Source: Timema cristinae
Lineage: Eukaryota; Arthropoda; Insecta; Phasmatodea; Timematidae
Assembly (NCBI GenBank): GCA_039000515.1
Contig: JBCFYV010000012.1
Location: forward strand, 121,232,605 to 121,296,604
Length of the DNA: 64,000 bases
Direction of reading: 5' to 3'
A program made the translations under genes and the position numbers. Each line of letters opens with the position of its first letter. The first letter of the stretch is position 1. Under the pieces are notes generated by a model. It had not been told where the DNA came from and searched no databases. It saw only the letters and a list, made by a program, of their open reading frames with translations. Positions 46,181-56,191 of this stretch are shown one piece after another.

Positions 46181-46742
46181 TGCCAGGATCACGATCAACT
46201 TAACGTTAACTTAACGTAACTTAACGTAAAGGACCTCCTCGTGTGTTTAAATGGAAGTGATCACGATGCACTTAACTTAACGTTGACTTGCAGTTAACTT
46301 GGGGTAAGAGATATCTTGGGAGGACTTTTACTTTACTTTACGTTACTTGAAGGGTATCACGTGATCTAACCAGCCAATCACTATGCGAGTGACGTAAACA
46401 GGGCTATTTAGTAATTCATTTGTTGGTATTATGACCAATGTTTACTCTTTAGCGCAAGTTTTAGTGATCAGACATTGAAACAAAATAATTAAACTAAAAT
46501 AGGGAACTAAATTTATCAAAGAAGTTTATTAATATATATTGATTATATTGATTGAAAACTGTAAACATTCACAGATCATCACTTTACAAATGGAACAAAA
46601 CCACAGATCATACGAGAATGCATATGTTTTGCTCGAGTTGTTACGTTAAGTGAATCGTGATCACACATAAGTTAAGTTAACTTTAAGTAAACGTTACGTT
46701 AAGTTACGTTAAATTAACTTTAAGTTGATCGTGATCCCGGCA
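46181..46742 (+). mobile_element. PIF/Harbinger-like family H, complete non-autonomous copy
   Basis: TIRs TGCCAGGATCACGATCAACT and, inverted, AGTTGATCGTGATCCCGGCA, flanked by TAA (46178-46180 and 46743-46745). Subterminal regions are packed with TTAACGTAAC-type direct and inverted words, likely transposase-binding repeats. 562 bp, no coding sequence. TAA duplication suggests PIF/Harbinger. Confidence 0.85.
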
Positions 46743-47338
46743 TAAGAACGCACTGTCAACTGTTCTGAATCAGCAATCGTGTATTCGCACCGGATGATAT
46801 TTACAAAAACAGAGATTGTTTTGCCAATTAGCATATCAGAGTATTGACAAAACTAATAACTTAGAGGAAGGACCTCTTCTTTTTTTCTACATAACAGTGA
46901 GTTTTAGACCTTTAGAGGAGAGGGGAGATGGACGCATAAGAACGCCAGCTGTTAGGGGGGAGGGGGGTCTACTTTGACGTGCTTTTCATGGGCAGACCCG
47001 AATTGCGCCAGTTATTAAGGGATTAAAAACTGTTTACTAATCCCGGACCCGAATTGCGCCAAGTCAAGTTCAGGTAGTCGGTGAGGGAGGTGGGGGGGGA
47101 TGATACAAACAAAGACCATCGCAAACAAAATCCCGCCACTTCACGTCTTTCCTCCCCTTAGTAAAGGAATGTAAAAACGCCCTAAGTGCCCCCAACAAGA
47201 CTTGTAACAGTAGTATTGACATCCGTCTGTCCAATACTTATTAATTGTCTCGACAACAGTGACTGTCCCGGTGTATTTTTAAATTTTTTTTTTTCGGGTT
47301 TTGTGTGAACTGTGATAATATTAGCGAGAATTGTTGAT

Positions 47339-47580
47339 ATGGAAAGGATTTATAGTGAAAAAGGGAAAGTTCTGATTGTCTCTTATAATTATACGTATCG
47401 ACAGGTGAATCAATTAAAGTTGCCGAGGGAAGAGAGGTGGAGATGCACTAAAATCGAATGCAAGGATAAAATATTTACTCTTGATGGTGGAAACATTTTC
47501 TCGCGGACTGAAAACTAACACAACCACGAACCACTACTAGATCAAGAGTTGAACAGAAGATCCATTAGCAACACAGTTAA
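47339..47580 (+). pseudogene. MULE transposase N-terminal part with FLYWCH zinc finger
   Basis: First in-frame ATG at 47339 (MERIYSEKGKVLIVSYNYTY). FLYWCH-type ligands are seen as RWRCTKIEC (two Cys) and, after a single in-frame TAA at 47516-47518, HNHEP (two His), so the stop falls between the Cys and His pairs of one finger. The frame stays open after the stop until the TTAA of the MITE at 47577-47580. FLYWCH domains bind DNA and commonly accompany MULE-type transposases in insects. The stop is one substitution from a sense codon, so the gene is dead or the read copy is mutated. Confidence 0.82.
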
Positions 47581-47964
47581 GGTGGAGTGCTAGTGAGCGT
47601 TAGTTTAGGGCAGTATTTTTGCAGTTTTTATAGCACAAACATCTTTTGGCCAGAATAAATCAAATATTTCTTCTATGGAAACATAGAGTTTTGTTTTCTG
47701 CACATGCTAATTTCAACAGTTGTTGAATATCTGTCATGAACATGGCGGAATTTGGTGACAAACTTTTCTCTTTATTTAAAAAGTTTGTCACCAAATGCCG
47801 CCATGCTCATGACAGATATTCAACAACTGTTGAGATAAGCATGTGCAGAAAACAAAACTCTATGTTTCTATAGAAGAAATATTTGATTTATTTGGCCAAA
47901 AAATGTTTGTGCTATAAAAACTGCAAAATTAATGCACTAAACTCGCACTCACTAGCACCCCGTC
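47581..47964. mobile_element. TTAA-flanked foldback MITE (family P) in the MULE gene
   Basis: Long hairpin: arms of about 180 bp pair around an AT-rich loop near 47763-47778. Arm landmarks include GCAGTTTTTATAGCACAAAC, TTTTGTTTTCTGCACATGCT, GTTGTTGAATATCTGTCATG, GTTTGTCACCAAATG and their inverses. Flanked by TTAA at 47577-47580 and 47965-47968, the piggyBac-type target. Dropping the insert and one TTAA joins codons GTT-AAG-AGG-AAA in frame. A diverged second copy is at 53472-53847. Confidence 0.93.
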
Positions 47965-47968
47965 TTAA

Positions 47969-48575
47969 GAGGAAAGCTGATGAGATTGTAGTAAGGCCTT
48001 CAAAGTTAATCCACACAGGGGTACAGACACAGAAAAAGACTATAAAAACATTGACCCGCAAGGACATTAAATGTATCAGGAATAACATCAACTACACTAA
48101 ACTAAAAACACTGCCAAAGTTGCCTAAATTTTCCGAAGAAATTCAATTTGCCATAGATTCAATTGAAATAAAAACTATTCAAGACGAAAACTTTTTGTTG
48201 AGAAACGAAAAAGAGAAGGGGATCGTGACATTTTCTTGTGACTCGAATCTTGAGTATTTGTGCCAGAATGAAATTGTGTTAATGGATGGAACCTTTGAAT
48301 ACGCACCGAAACATTTTCTTCAGCTTTTTACTGTACATGGGTATTTCGAAGTTTCATACATACCTCTAGTTTTTTGCCTACTTAAAAACCAGAAAAAGCA
48401 GAGCTACATTGACGCTATGAGAATCCTTAAGGACGGTTGTGAGAAGGGACAACTTCACCTTCAACCTTTATACATTGTGATTGATTTCGAGCAAGCGATT
48501 CACGAGTGCATCGTGTCGACTTTTACACAAACCAGGATAGTAGGCTGTCGATTTCATTTAGCGCAAGCATGGTAA
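47969..48575 (+). pseudogene. MULE transposase core, C-terminally incomplete
   Basis: Continues the frame of 47339-47580. After a basic linker (KRKADEIVV) comes a DDE-type MULE domain: first catalytic Asp in MDGTFEYAPK (codon 48285), second in IVIDFEQAIHEC (codon 48483) 66 residues later, and the C2H-like GCRFHLAQAW at 48543-48572. The third catalytic Glu, normally downstream, is missing: the frame stops at 48573-48575. The stop overlaps GGTAAGC, a good splice donor, so the C terminus may once have been on another exon, but no continuation is visible before the right TIR. An internal deletion or lost exon is the likely cause. Confidence 0.88.
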
Positions 48576-48661
48576 GCAAAACAATTTTATTTTACAACTA
48601 TACATTAATAATGTAATATAGTTTGTGACTTGATTATTATATTTTTCACTCTTGGAAGATT

Positions 48662-48866
48662 TTTTAGAACTGCGTTTTACTACCTGTTCGAGTTATAGGC
48701 CTCCTTATGTACTAATTACGCTAATAGGCTTTGGTATGAGATAGGTAGAATGCAGAGAAAGTGAATCCTAATTTGCATGTAGTGAGAGTGGAAAATCATT
48801 TAGGAAAAACCACCTCCAGTTCACTCAACCAGGATTCGATCCCCAACCTCCCAATCATCGGCTTGA
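48662..48866 (-). mobile_element. SINE family B nested in the MULE, head-truncated
   Basis: Inverted tail TGCGTTTTACTACCTGTTCG, body GGAAAATCATTTAGGAAAAA, B-box region GGATTCGATCCCC, stopping in CCCAATCATCGGC. Located between the transposase fragment and the right TIR. Confidence 0.85.
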
Positions 48867-49313
48867 ATTTTTTTTATTCAAAGTGTATATCTGGAAAGTT
48901 TTTTCTAAATGATGAATAGAACTGTATAATCAATATTCAGAAAATAATTGAAATTTTGGCAGTTTACTAATGAAGTGTGTGTCCTTCCAAAACACCTTTG
49001 TATGACTTGTTTATATTATGTTTGTTATACTATTATTTAGCATACATATAGCTATTATTGACAATGTTTTAAAAACGGAAATTTCACTTTGATATAATGT
49101 TGTTTGATTTATATTTTTGACTTGTGTCCTTCTTACTGCCAGACATAGCATTAATATTTGTTTATGTTCAGAGTTGGCGCAATTCGGGTCCTGTCTTGGG
49201 AAGGGGGGTATTGGCGCAATTCGGGTCCGGTCTGGGGGGGCACTTTTAAGCTCTTGGCGCAATTCGGGTCCGAGCTAAGAGAATTGGCGCAATTCGGGCG
49301 AGCCCCTTTTCAT

Positions 49314-49595
49314 AATCAGCTACCAAGTCTCCCCAACTCGCGAGGAGAATATACAGCAGCTTGAGTCACTGCTCTGTACGGGGGAGGACGCCCCATGGAT
49401 CAGAGCCGGGTAGTCGGGTGTTCGACACCAACTAGAGTTATAATAACGAAGTTAGGCCAGGACACGGAACCGTTGAGTAGGGACATTGACAGTACGAGTA
49501 CCCTTTTTCAGAACTCTTTCAACTAGCTCTAAAAAACCTCCATCACATTTATACGTCCGTAGAGTAAATAATCTATTTCAATAAAAACAGTTGTA
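49314..49595. other. Flank of the MULE
   Basis: Unique-looking sequence; a short open frame overlaps the right TIR and is not coding. Confidence 0.3.
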
Positions 49596-49876
49596 GGTGG
49601 CCTGGTGGTCTAGGTGTAAGGTGTCGGACTTCTGTACTGGGGGTCCGGGGTTCAATCCTCGGTCCCGGCACAGATTTATCTGATTGCCAAACCCTTCCTT
49701 CCTCTCTGACAAGACGTGTATTAATCACAACTCGCGAATGTGGGGAATGCCAGACCTCCAACGTGGTTTGGATCCCACGTTAAACTGTAGGTCCTCCATT
49801 TAATCTCACAATCACACTACCATTACATATCGGCGTAATTGCGTACAACCCGAACGGGTAGTAAGACGCGGTGCTA

Positions 49877-49925
<49 letters not shown>
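49596..49925 (+). mobile_element. SINE family A, full length
   Basis: Head GGTGGCCTGGTGGTCTAGGT, B-box GGGGTTCAATCCTCGG, body, tail CCCGAACGGGTAGTAAGACG and a long (AAT)n tract to 49925. Confidence 0.95.
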
Positions 49926-49927
<2 letters not shown>

Positions 49928-50876
49928 TACCATCTCCTCCATATGCCAAGGGTGTCAAATAAAGTTTTCTAGAATAGGGAATGCGTTAGTTCGGTTTCCA
50001 TCAATTCCACGTGCCAACGTAATCATTAATTACGCTATGCCCTGTCTGACTGATTTAAGTTTGAAATTAATTATGTTGATATTCTCAAGATTTATACTTT
50101 GTGTTTGAATTTTTATTATTTTTTATGTGTGTATATAATATTGTGTGTTTTGTATAGCATATATAGTATATTTTGAGGTTATTGATTTACTGTGTTTCAG
50201 CAACGAAGATACTCGTGAAAATGGTTAAATAAAATTTTGTATAGTTCGAATATTTTAAGATACCCCTTGGACTTGGAATTAAAAAGGTTATACTGTATCT
50301 TCAATATGAATAACATGCTATGTTCAGTACCAGCCGGTATATCACTTTGGACTCAACTAATATCGAGTATTGACTAATTTATCACAATATTACACTGACA
50401 TTTTAAAATAATTTAAAAACTTATTTGAATGTTTGCATTTTAGGTATTTATGCGGTATCCTTATCTCCCTAACGTTTTCGGAACTTGGCTTATTTCATTT
50501 TCTGATAATAAATAAATAAATGAAAAATGTAAATGTTTAAAAAGCCAATTAAAAATTATGTAAAAATTCATTCAAAAACATAAAGGATTATTTTTTTTAA
50601 AAAAAAGCTCGACAACGAAATGTATTATTAAATATATTCAAGATGACATCAGCCAGTTTATGTGTATTTATATATTTAAATATATATGAATAAATATAAA
50701 TGGTAATTTGATAGATGGTTTAAATCGTGTTGTTTTTCCATTCTTCTGTGAGTTTGTATAATGTAGTGTCGCTATTCTCCAATCCGTGGGTCTACGTGTC
50801 AAGATGGCTTGGTGGGATTGCCAGGTAGTGGCAAATAATTGTAGGGTTCGTTTTCAACTCTATTATTACTATTAGC
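49926..50876. other. AT-rich sequence
   Basis: Low-complexity AT-rich; no gene, RNA or repeat family recognised. Confidence 0.4.
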
Positions 50877-51122
50877 TCCACTTCTTACTACCCGTTCTGG
50901 TTACACGCTTAAGTACTAATAATTACACTAATGGGCTATGAATTTGGAAGACTGAATATAGAGGTAGTGAACCCGCATTTACGTGGAGGGAGAGTGGAAG
51001 ACAATTTAGGAAAAACCACCCCCCAGTTCACCCGAGCGAGATTTGAACCTTGATGTCCCGTCTTCAGCAGTCTAGCTCAACACGAAACTAGCGTGTTAGC
51101 TAATTACACCACCGAGGCGGGT
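50877..51122 (-). mobile_element. SINE family B'
   Basis: Inverted tail CCACTTCTTACTACCCGTTC, body AGAGTGGAAGACAATTTAGG, B-box region GATTTGAACCTTGATG and the alternative head ending CACCACCGAGGCGGG, as at 33831. Confidence 0.92.
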
Positions 51123-51189
51123 AAGGGGCCCTAAATATTTGTGTTTAATTATAGTGAATAATTTTTTTCGAACAGTCTTAAATCCTTTC

Positions 51190-51282
51190 TCTGTGTTTTG
51201 CTCAAGCCGTTACGTTACGTTACGTTATGTGAATCCTGATCACACACTAGATTCCTTACGTCACGTGAACGTGATACTGGCA
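51190..51282 (+). mobile_element. PIF/Harbinger-like family H, right-end fragment
   Basis: TGTTTTGCTCAAGCCGTTAC, TGAATCCTGATCACACA and the terminus GTGATACTGGCA match the right end of the 46181 element. Confidence 0.7.
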
Positions 51283-51954
51283 AGAATATGGATAGTGGTG
51301 GTAAGACGTGGTGCACGTATTTAAAGAAGGAACTATTTTCGCTTCACACCAGACTACAGTAGAGTTAGATGGGGATTGTGACGGAGTCTTGTCTCGGGAA
51401 CATGAACTTTATTCTCCCCCCCCCCCCCCGATCAGAAGGACTGAAAGATAATTTAAAATCTACCCTTTCTGTCCTATTAATAAATTTTCCAGAGCCAATA
51501 TTGTCTCTTATTAATTTCTCAATCTTTTAATCAGTTATAAAAAATATTAGTTTCCTATACAGGCGATTAGCAGGAAATTCTATTCTTAGTGAGATCATAC
51601 TATAATTTGTATAAACATATGTTTCATGAAGTGCTGTTCCTATTACGATCCGACTATAATTTGTAAATATATCTGTTTTGTTTCGTGACGTGCAGGAAGG
51701 GCTGCCGTTGAAGAAAGTTTTCGGTTTGTGTGAATCAACAGAGCTCTTGTATTAATAGGTTTCCATTAAGCTGCTAATGGACGGTTGCTTTATGGCCAGA
51801 TAAACTGGCCAATAAAAATGGCGCTTGTTTAATGTTGTCGAATTCCGGGTGTGTGACTTGGCGTCGCGGGCGAGCGCCGTCTTGCATTTGACGCCAGGCG
51901 TGCCTTGGAATATAAACCACCGAGAGGAAGTTATTTAAGAAAACAGCAGTTAGG
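51283..51954. other. Unassigned sequence with C-run
   Basis: C-run at 51416-51429, then AT-rich sequence and a GC-richer patch near 51840-51910. A 20-bp-scale partial duplication (ATACTATAATTTGTA / CGACTATAATTTGTA) is seen near 51598 and 51650. No gene recognised. Confidence 0.35.
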
Positions 51955-51965
51955 CCTTTTCTAAT

Positions 51966-51966
51966 C

Positions 51967-52016
<50 letters not shown>

Positions 52017-52279
52017 GCACCGCGTCTTACTACCCGTTCGGATTATACGCACTTACGCTAATGTGTAATGGTAGGGTGATAGTGAGATGAAATGAAGACC
52101 TACAGTTTAACGTGGAATCCGAACCACGGTGGAGGCCTGGCATTCCTCACATTCACAAGATGTCTTGTCAGAGGTGAAGGAAGGGTTTGGAAATCAGATA
52201 AATCTTTGCCGGACCGAGGATTGAACCCCGGCCGCCAGTACAGAAGTCTGACATCTTACCCCTAGACCACCAGGTCACC
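51966..52279 (-). mobile_element. SINE family A with near-perfect TSD
   Basis: Minus-strand full-length copy with long (ATT)n tail. Flanks CTTTTCTAATC (51955-51965) and CTTTTATAATC (about 52282-52292) differ at one base and mark the insertion. Confidence 0.93.
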
Positions 52280-52448
52280 GATCTTTTATAATCGTTAAAA
52301 TGTATCAACTCGGAGAACGAACGCGTTAGCAAAGACTTAATGTCTATAAAGAAGATTAAAATATAAATATTAGTTCCATATATCACCTCTAGAAATCACT
52401 CTTGTACGATGGCGTGGCTGAGAGGTTGAAGATTATTACAATATATAT
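52280..52448. other. Spacer with recurrent CACCGCTAGA-like motif
   Basis: TTAGTTCCATATATCACCTC + TAGAAATCACTCTTGTACGA at 52370-52409 is most similar to the copy at 4911-4950. Confidence 0.4.
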
Positions 52449-52682
52449 TTTATTTTTTCGCTACATTCTAATACCCTTTCGGACTCTACGCATTGTGTTG
52501 GGAATAAGGAAGATAGAATTTTGAAGAAATGTATCCCCATTTTATTGAGTGGAAGCGTAGAAAACAATTTATTAAAATAAACTCAATACACTCGGCCGGG
52601 ATTATAACCCCGATATCTTAAGCCTCGATAGTTCAGTCTATTGAGAGATAGACACTTTGGGCCATTCTATCACCGCGGACAG
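52449..52682 (-). mobile_element. SINE family B, diverged
   Basis: Inverted tail TTCTAATACCCTTTCGGACT, body AGGAAGATAGAATTTTG, B-box region GGATTATAACCCCGATATC and head GCCATTCTATCACCG. Confidence 0.8.
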
Positions 52683-53068
52683 TCAAAATATATTGTATTC
52701 TACGTCTTCATGGAGAGTGTCACAATATATTGTATCCTCGTTCCTTCATGAAGAGTGTCACAATATATTGTATTTCTACGTCCTTCATGAAGAGTGTCAC
52801 AATATATTGTATTCCTACGTTCCTTCATGAAGAGTGTCACAATATATTGTATTTCTACGTTCCTTCATGAAGAGTGTCACAATATATTGTATTCCTACGT
52901 TCCTTCATGGAGAATGTCACAATATATTGTATTCCTGCGTTCCTTCATGAAGAGTGTCACAATATATTGTATTCCTGCGTTCCTTCATGAAGAGTGTCAC
53001 ATATATTGTATTTCTACGTCCTTCATGGAGGTGTCACAATATATTGTATTCCTACGTTCCTTCAAGGT
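52683..53068. repeat. 40-bp minisatellite with internal palindrome, about 9.5 units
   Basis: Unit GAGTGTCACAATATATTGTA + TTCCTACGTTCCTTCATGAA. Every unit contains the 12-bp palindrome ACAATATATTGT. The 95-codon frame at 52794-53081 is periodic sequence, not a gene. Confidence 0.97.
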
Positions 53069-53467
53069 CTCCAAGAGTTAAAAGAAGCTTAGCAGCCGTC
53101 AGTACAAGTATTTACTAGGTTGGAAAACAACAGCGATACTGGTGATGTATTCACTATTAATGACATCTTGGTGTACATCCACTCAACGTACGGACATTTG
53201 AGGCGTCTTTCTATTGTCTTATTTTCGTGATGCGTGGAAAGCTCGGAGAACTGGATCTTAAAAAGCGCAACAGGTTCACATGGATCAATCTAGAAGATAA
53301 AACTAAACTAGTTTATAGCCTGACGGCTATTTATAACACGTCGTTTCAATGAGTGGTTTTTCCACGAGCTCGTCTACTTTATTCTTTTTTTACAGAAAAT
53401 ATAAAGTTATTACTTAGGCTTCAAGGTCATTACATTAAGTTGGAAGGAGGAAGACGTGAATTGGAGC
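53069..53467. other. Unassigned sequence
   Basis: No gene or repeat recognised. Confidence 0.3.
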
Positions 53468-53471
53468 TTAA

Positions 53472-53847
53472 GGTGGGATGAAAGGTGACGTGAGAAAAGG
53501 TCGGGTTTTTTTGTCAGTTTTTATGACAAAACTTTTTTTTTGGCCCAAATAAGTGAAATATTTATCCGGTATAAACAGAGTTTCAATTTTCTTCACAAGT
53601 TGATATCAACAGTTGTTGAATATCTGTCATGAGGATAACACCATTAGATGAACTTTTTAAATGAAGAGAAAAAGTTGTCATTAAATTCCAGGACACCCTC
53701 AACAGATATTCAACAAATGTTGATATCAACACGTGAAGAAAATTAAAACTATGTTCCCACTGGAGCAATATTTGTCTTATTTTGTAAAAAAAAAAAAAGT
53801 TTTGCAAAAAAAAACTGGCCTTTTCTCGCGTCCCCTACACTTCCACC
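53472..53847. mobile_element. TTAA-flanked foldback MITE (family P), second copy
   Basis: Flanked by TTAA (53468-53471, 53848-53851), ends GGTGG and CCACC, imperfect hairpin around about 53655. It shares GTTGTTGAATATCTGTCATG, TTTTTTTGGCC and the overall arm order with 47581-47964. Arms are more diverged, so this copy is older. Confidence 0.85.
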
Positions 53848-53851
53848 TTAA

Positions 53852-54351
53852 GGGGAGGCACAAGTTCCTTACTCTCACCAGAATCATGAGTTCGAATCGC
53901 GGCAAGATACATCTCGGGTTAGTTTTACATATCAATGTATTTTTCAGAATCCATCCCCACGAAAATGCGGGTGCACTTCCTATGGTGGTGAGGTGTGACC
54001 TTTTAAAAAATACCGCCAAATATGTATACACCATAAAGTGCCTATTTTTTCCCAATTTTTTTTAAACTAATACTTTTTTTAATTTTAAAATCTGTGTTAC
54101 GGTACATTCCTTGTGAATCTAAAATAAATTGCACAGTGCATCGCACAAGCTTACACTCGCCTTTATCTTAAAATAAACATTTATCCTACTAAAAACTCTT
54201 AAGCCTTGTTAAACGAAATAATAGGTATACACATTGTTGTGAAACATTACACCAAAGATCATAAATGGAATAATACACACTGTTACTTTATGGCATTAGG
54301 AGCCACCAAAGAGCATAAGAATCAATTTCATTTTCAAAGACCTGGATTAAA

Positions 54352-54389
<38 letters not shown>
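53852..54389. other. SINE B fragment and AT-rich spacer with (TG)n
   Basis: A tRNA/body fragment of family B lies at about 53880-53990 (GAGTTCGAATCGCGG, ACGAAAATGCGGGTGCACTT). An uninterrupted (TG)n tract of about 17 units is at 54355-54388. No gene recognised. Confidence 0.55.
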
Positions 54390-54390
<1 letters not shown>

Positions 54391-54391
<1 letters not shown>

Positions 54392-54563
54392 AGTAGCCCC
54401 ATGGCTTCTTTGGTGCTGACTGACAGCTTTGAAAAGTTACCAGACCAAATTATGTATCCCTACGTCGAACCATATGATCTGTATAAGATATATACCTAAA
54501 TGTTGACTGTCAGAAGTCAGCTGTGAGCTGTCAGTCAGCACCAAAGAAGTCATGGGGCTACTG
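54391..54563. mobile_element. Tc1/mariner-type MITE family M, copy 3
   Basis: Ends CAGTAGCCCCATGGCTTCTT and, inverted, AAGAAGTCATGGGGCTACTG, flanked by TA (54389-54390, 54564-54565). About 45 bp shorter internally than copy 2, inserted at the end of a (TG)n tract. Confidence 0.92.
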
Positions 54564-54565
54564 TA

Positions 54566-55266
54566 TGTTATATATATTCTTATAGCTTAGAAATTATTGG
54601 TTTTGTAGAAATATATTTCAAATAAAAGATGTATATCTTTAATAGTTCTACAACTTTACAATAATAAGTTATTTCGTATCTCAAATAGTTGGGATGAATG
54701 AAGATTGAAAAATTTCCCCATGTAAAGTAACAAATTAATTTTCTCAAGAAAATGAGAATTACCATCTTGTTTATAACGATAAACATTGTCTAAATATAAA
54801 ATTTAATAAAAATCATCAATGCGAATTTTGAGAAAATCGATTTTTATTTCTCTTTTTTGCTCTTCTGTAACCTACCCTTAATTTTATGGGTAGATGCCTA
54901 ATTCCATAAAACCCCCGGGGGACCCCAGATACCAGATTTTAACCAGATTGGTAAAATAGTTTCACCTCTAATCCTTGGGATGGACAGAGAGACAGACAGA
55001 CAGACGTAATTGCAAAAACAATTTTTTCGGGCTCAAGGATTAATGAAAAGTCAACATTCATCAAAATAAAAAATCCAACTTTTTTTACCACCACAATAAT
55101 TTCTCTCTCCAAGGGGTCGCGAGAATGTAAACATTTCTGTAATATTTGGGATTTTGGAACAATAAACTGCAAACTTTAAATATTAGACCATTTCATAATC
55201 GGACTAAGCACGCTGATTCAAACACAATCCCCAAATTTAATCTCTGCCTTCAAAACATTGTTTCAC
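54566..55266. other. AT-rich sequence with a possible repeat
   Basis: The stretch ATGGACAGAGAGACAGACAG + ACAGACG near 54980-55006 followed by TTTTTTCGGGCTCAAGG resembles the 3' region of dispersed invertebrate repeats but no second copy is present to define it. Confidence 0.3.
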
Positions 55267-55512
55267 TTGCTTCGGTGGCCGCATGGTCTAAGGCGTCACT
55301 CACAATATACTATGCTGCCGATAACGGGGATATCGAGGTTTGAATCCCGGTCGGATGTACTTAGGGTGTTTTTTTAATAAACGGGGTTTCCCTCTCCCTT
55401 CCTGCGAATGCGGGTACATTTCCTATAAATTTAACCTTCCTAATCCCTAAAACCATCTTCATAATTAGTACATAAGCGTATAACCCGAACAGGTAATAAG
55501 ACACGGTGATAA
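55267..55512 (+). mobile_element. SINE family B, full length
   Basis: Head TGCTTCGGTGGCCGCATGGT, arm CCGATAACGGGGATATC, B-box GAGGTTTGAATCCCGG, body GCGAATGCGGGTACATTTCC, tail GTATAACCCGAACAGGTAAT. Confidence 0.93.
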
Positions 55513-56191
55513 ATAAAACTTTCCCTCACAAAGTTCAGATAATCAATGATATAACTTCACGATAGACGAGTTTATGACCAATGAAATATCATTCCCGTTA
55601 TACTACACTCTAAAGTGTCTGGAAAAATGAGAATTCATTTTTAAAAATTGAACTTTGACCAGTACTAGCTAACGTAGCACAAACGTTGGGCATTAAAAAA
55701 AATATAGATGATTATATTATTTCTGTGTGGCCAACTTATAAACTTTAGGCACCCATAAGGAATCTTTAGTAAGTGTCTTAAAAGTTCAGCACTACATATG
55801 AAATCTGAGCACTAGCCAGCACTAACTTACCACAAACAATGGATGTTTTCAAGAACCGGGAGGCTTAAGTTAGGGGGGAGGACAAGTTTACATCCATGAT
55901 CGTGCGTGCCAGCTAAAAGTACTTTTTTTTTTTCAAACTCTCTTCGAGTAGGAGTTGGTCGATTCCTTCCCCGAGTCCCCTCGTGTGAAAAGCGGAGAAA
56001 ATATCCTTTTTTTTATTGTCTCCAGGAAGAGCAGTAAACTGTGTGCATTCATATTATATCATGTCCACTTGAGCCACTTCAGCGCACAGATGGAATATTT
56101 CAAGCACTTGGGAGCCAGCCAGAACATTATCAGCCGCGTCATTGTTCTATAGAGGGTGTGAGGAGGATAACTGGCGGGACAGCTTCTAGAA
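55513..56191. other. Unassigned sequence with a weak exon-like segment
   Basis: At 56026, TTGTCTCCAG could be a splice acceptor; one downstream frame reads KSSKLCAFILYHVHLSHFSA and ends ISRVIVL at a stop at about 56150. No homology recognised and no supporting donor, so this is not called as a gene. Confidence 0.25.

Larger units (their letters stand above)
46990..49305 (+). mobile_element. Mutator-like element (MULE) with TIRs, subterminal repeats and 8-bp TSD
   Basis: Left end GGGCAGACCCGAATTGCGCC + A; right end, inverted, GGGCTCGCCCGAATTGCGCC + A. Flanked by the perfect direct repeat CTTTTCAT (46982-46989, 49306-49313), within the 8-11 bp range of Mutator elements. The core GACCCGAATTGCGCCA occurs twice at the left (46994, 47046) and four times inverted at the right (49173-49297), the multi-copy arrangement expected of transposase binding sites. 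Inside are a broken FLYWCH frame, a partial MULE transposase frame, a TTAA MITE and a SINE B. The third catalytic carboxylate and C terminus are absent, so the copy cannot be autonomous. Confidence 0.92.

Noticed and set aside
48572..48577. Splice donor GGTAAGC at the end of the MULE frame as proof of an intron
   Set aside because: The site is good, but no downstream exon with the third catalytic residue is visible before the right TIR, so an intron cannot be claimed.
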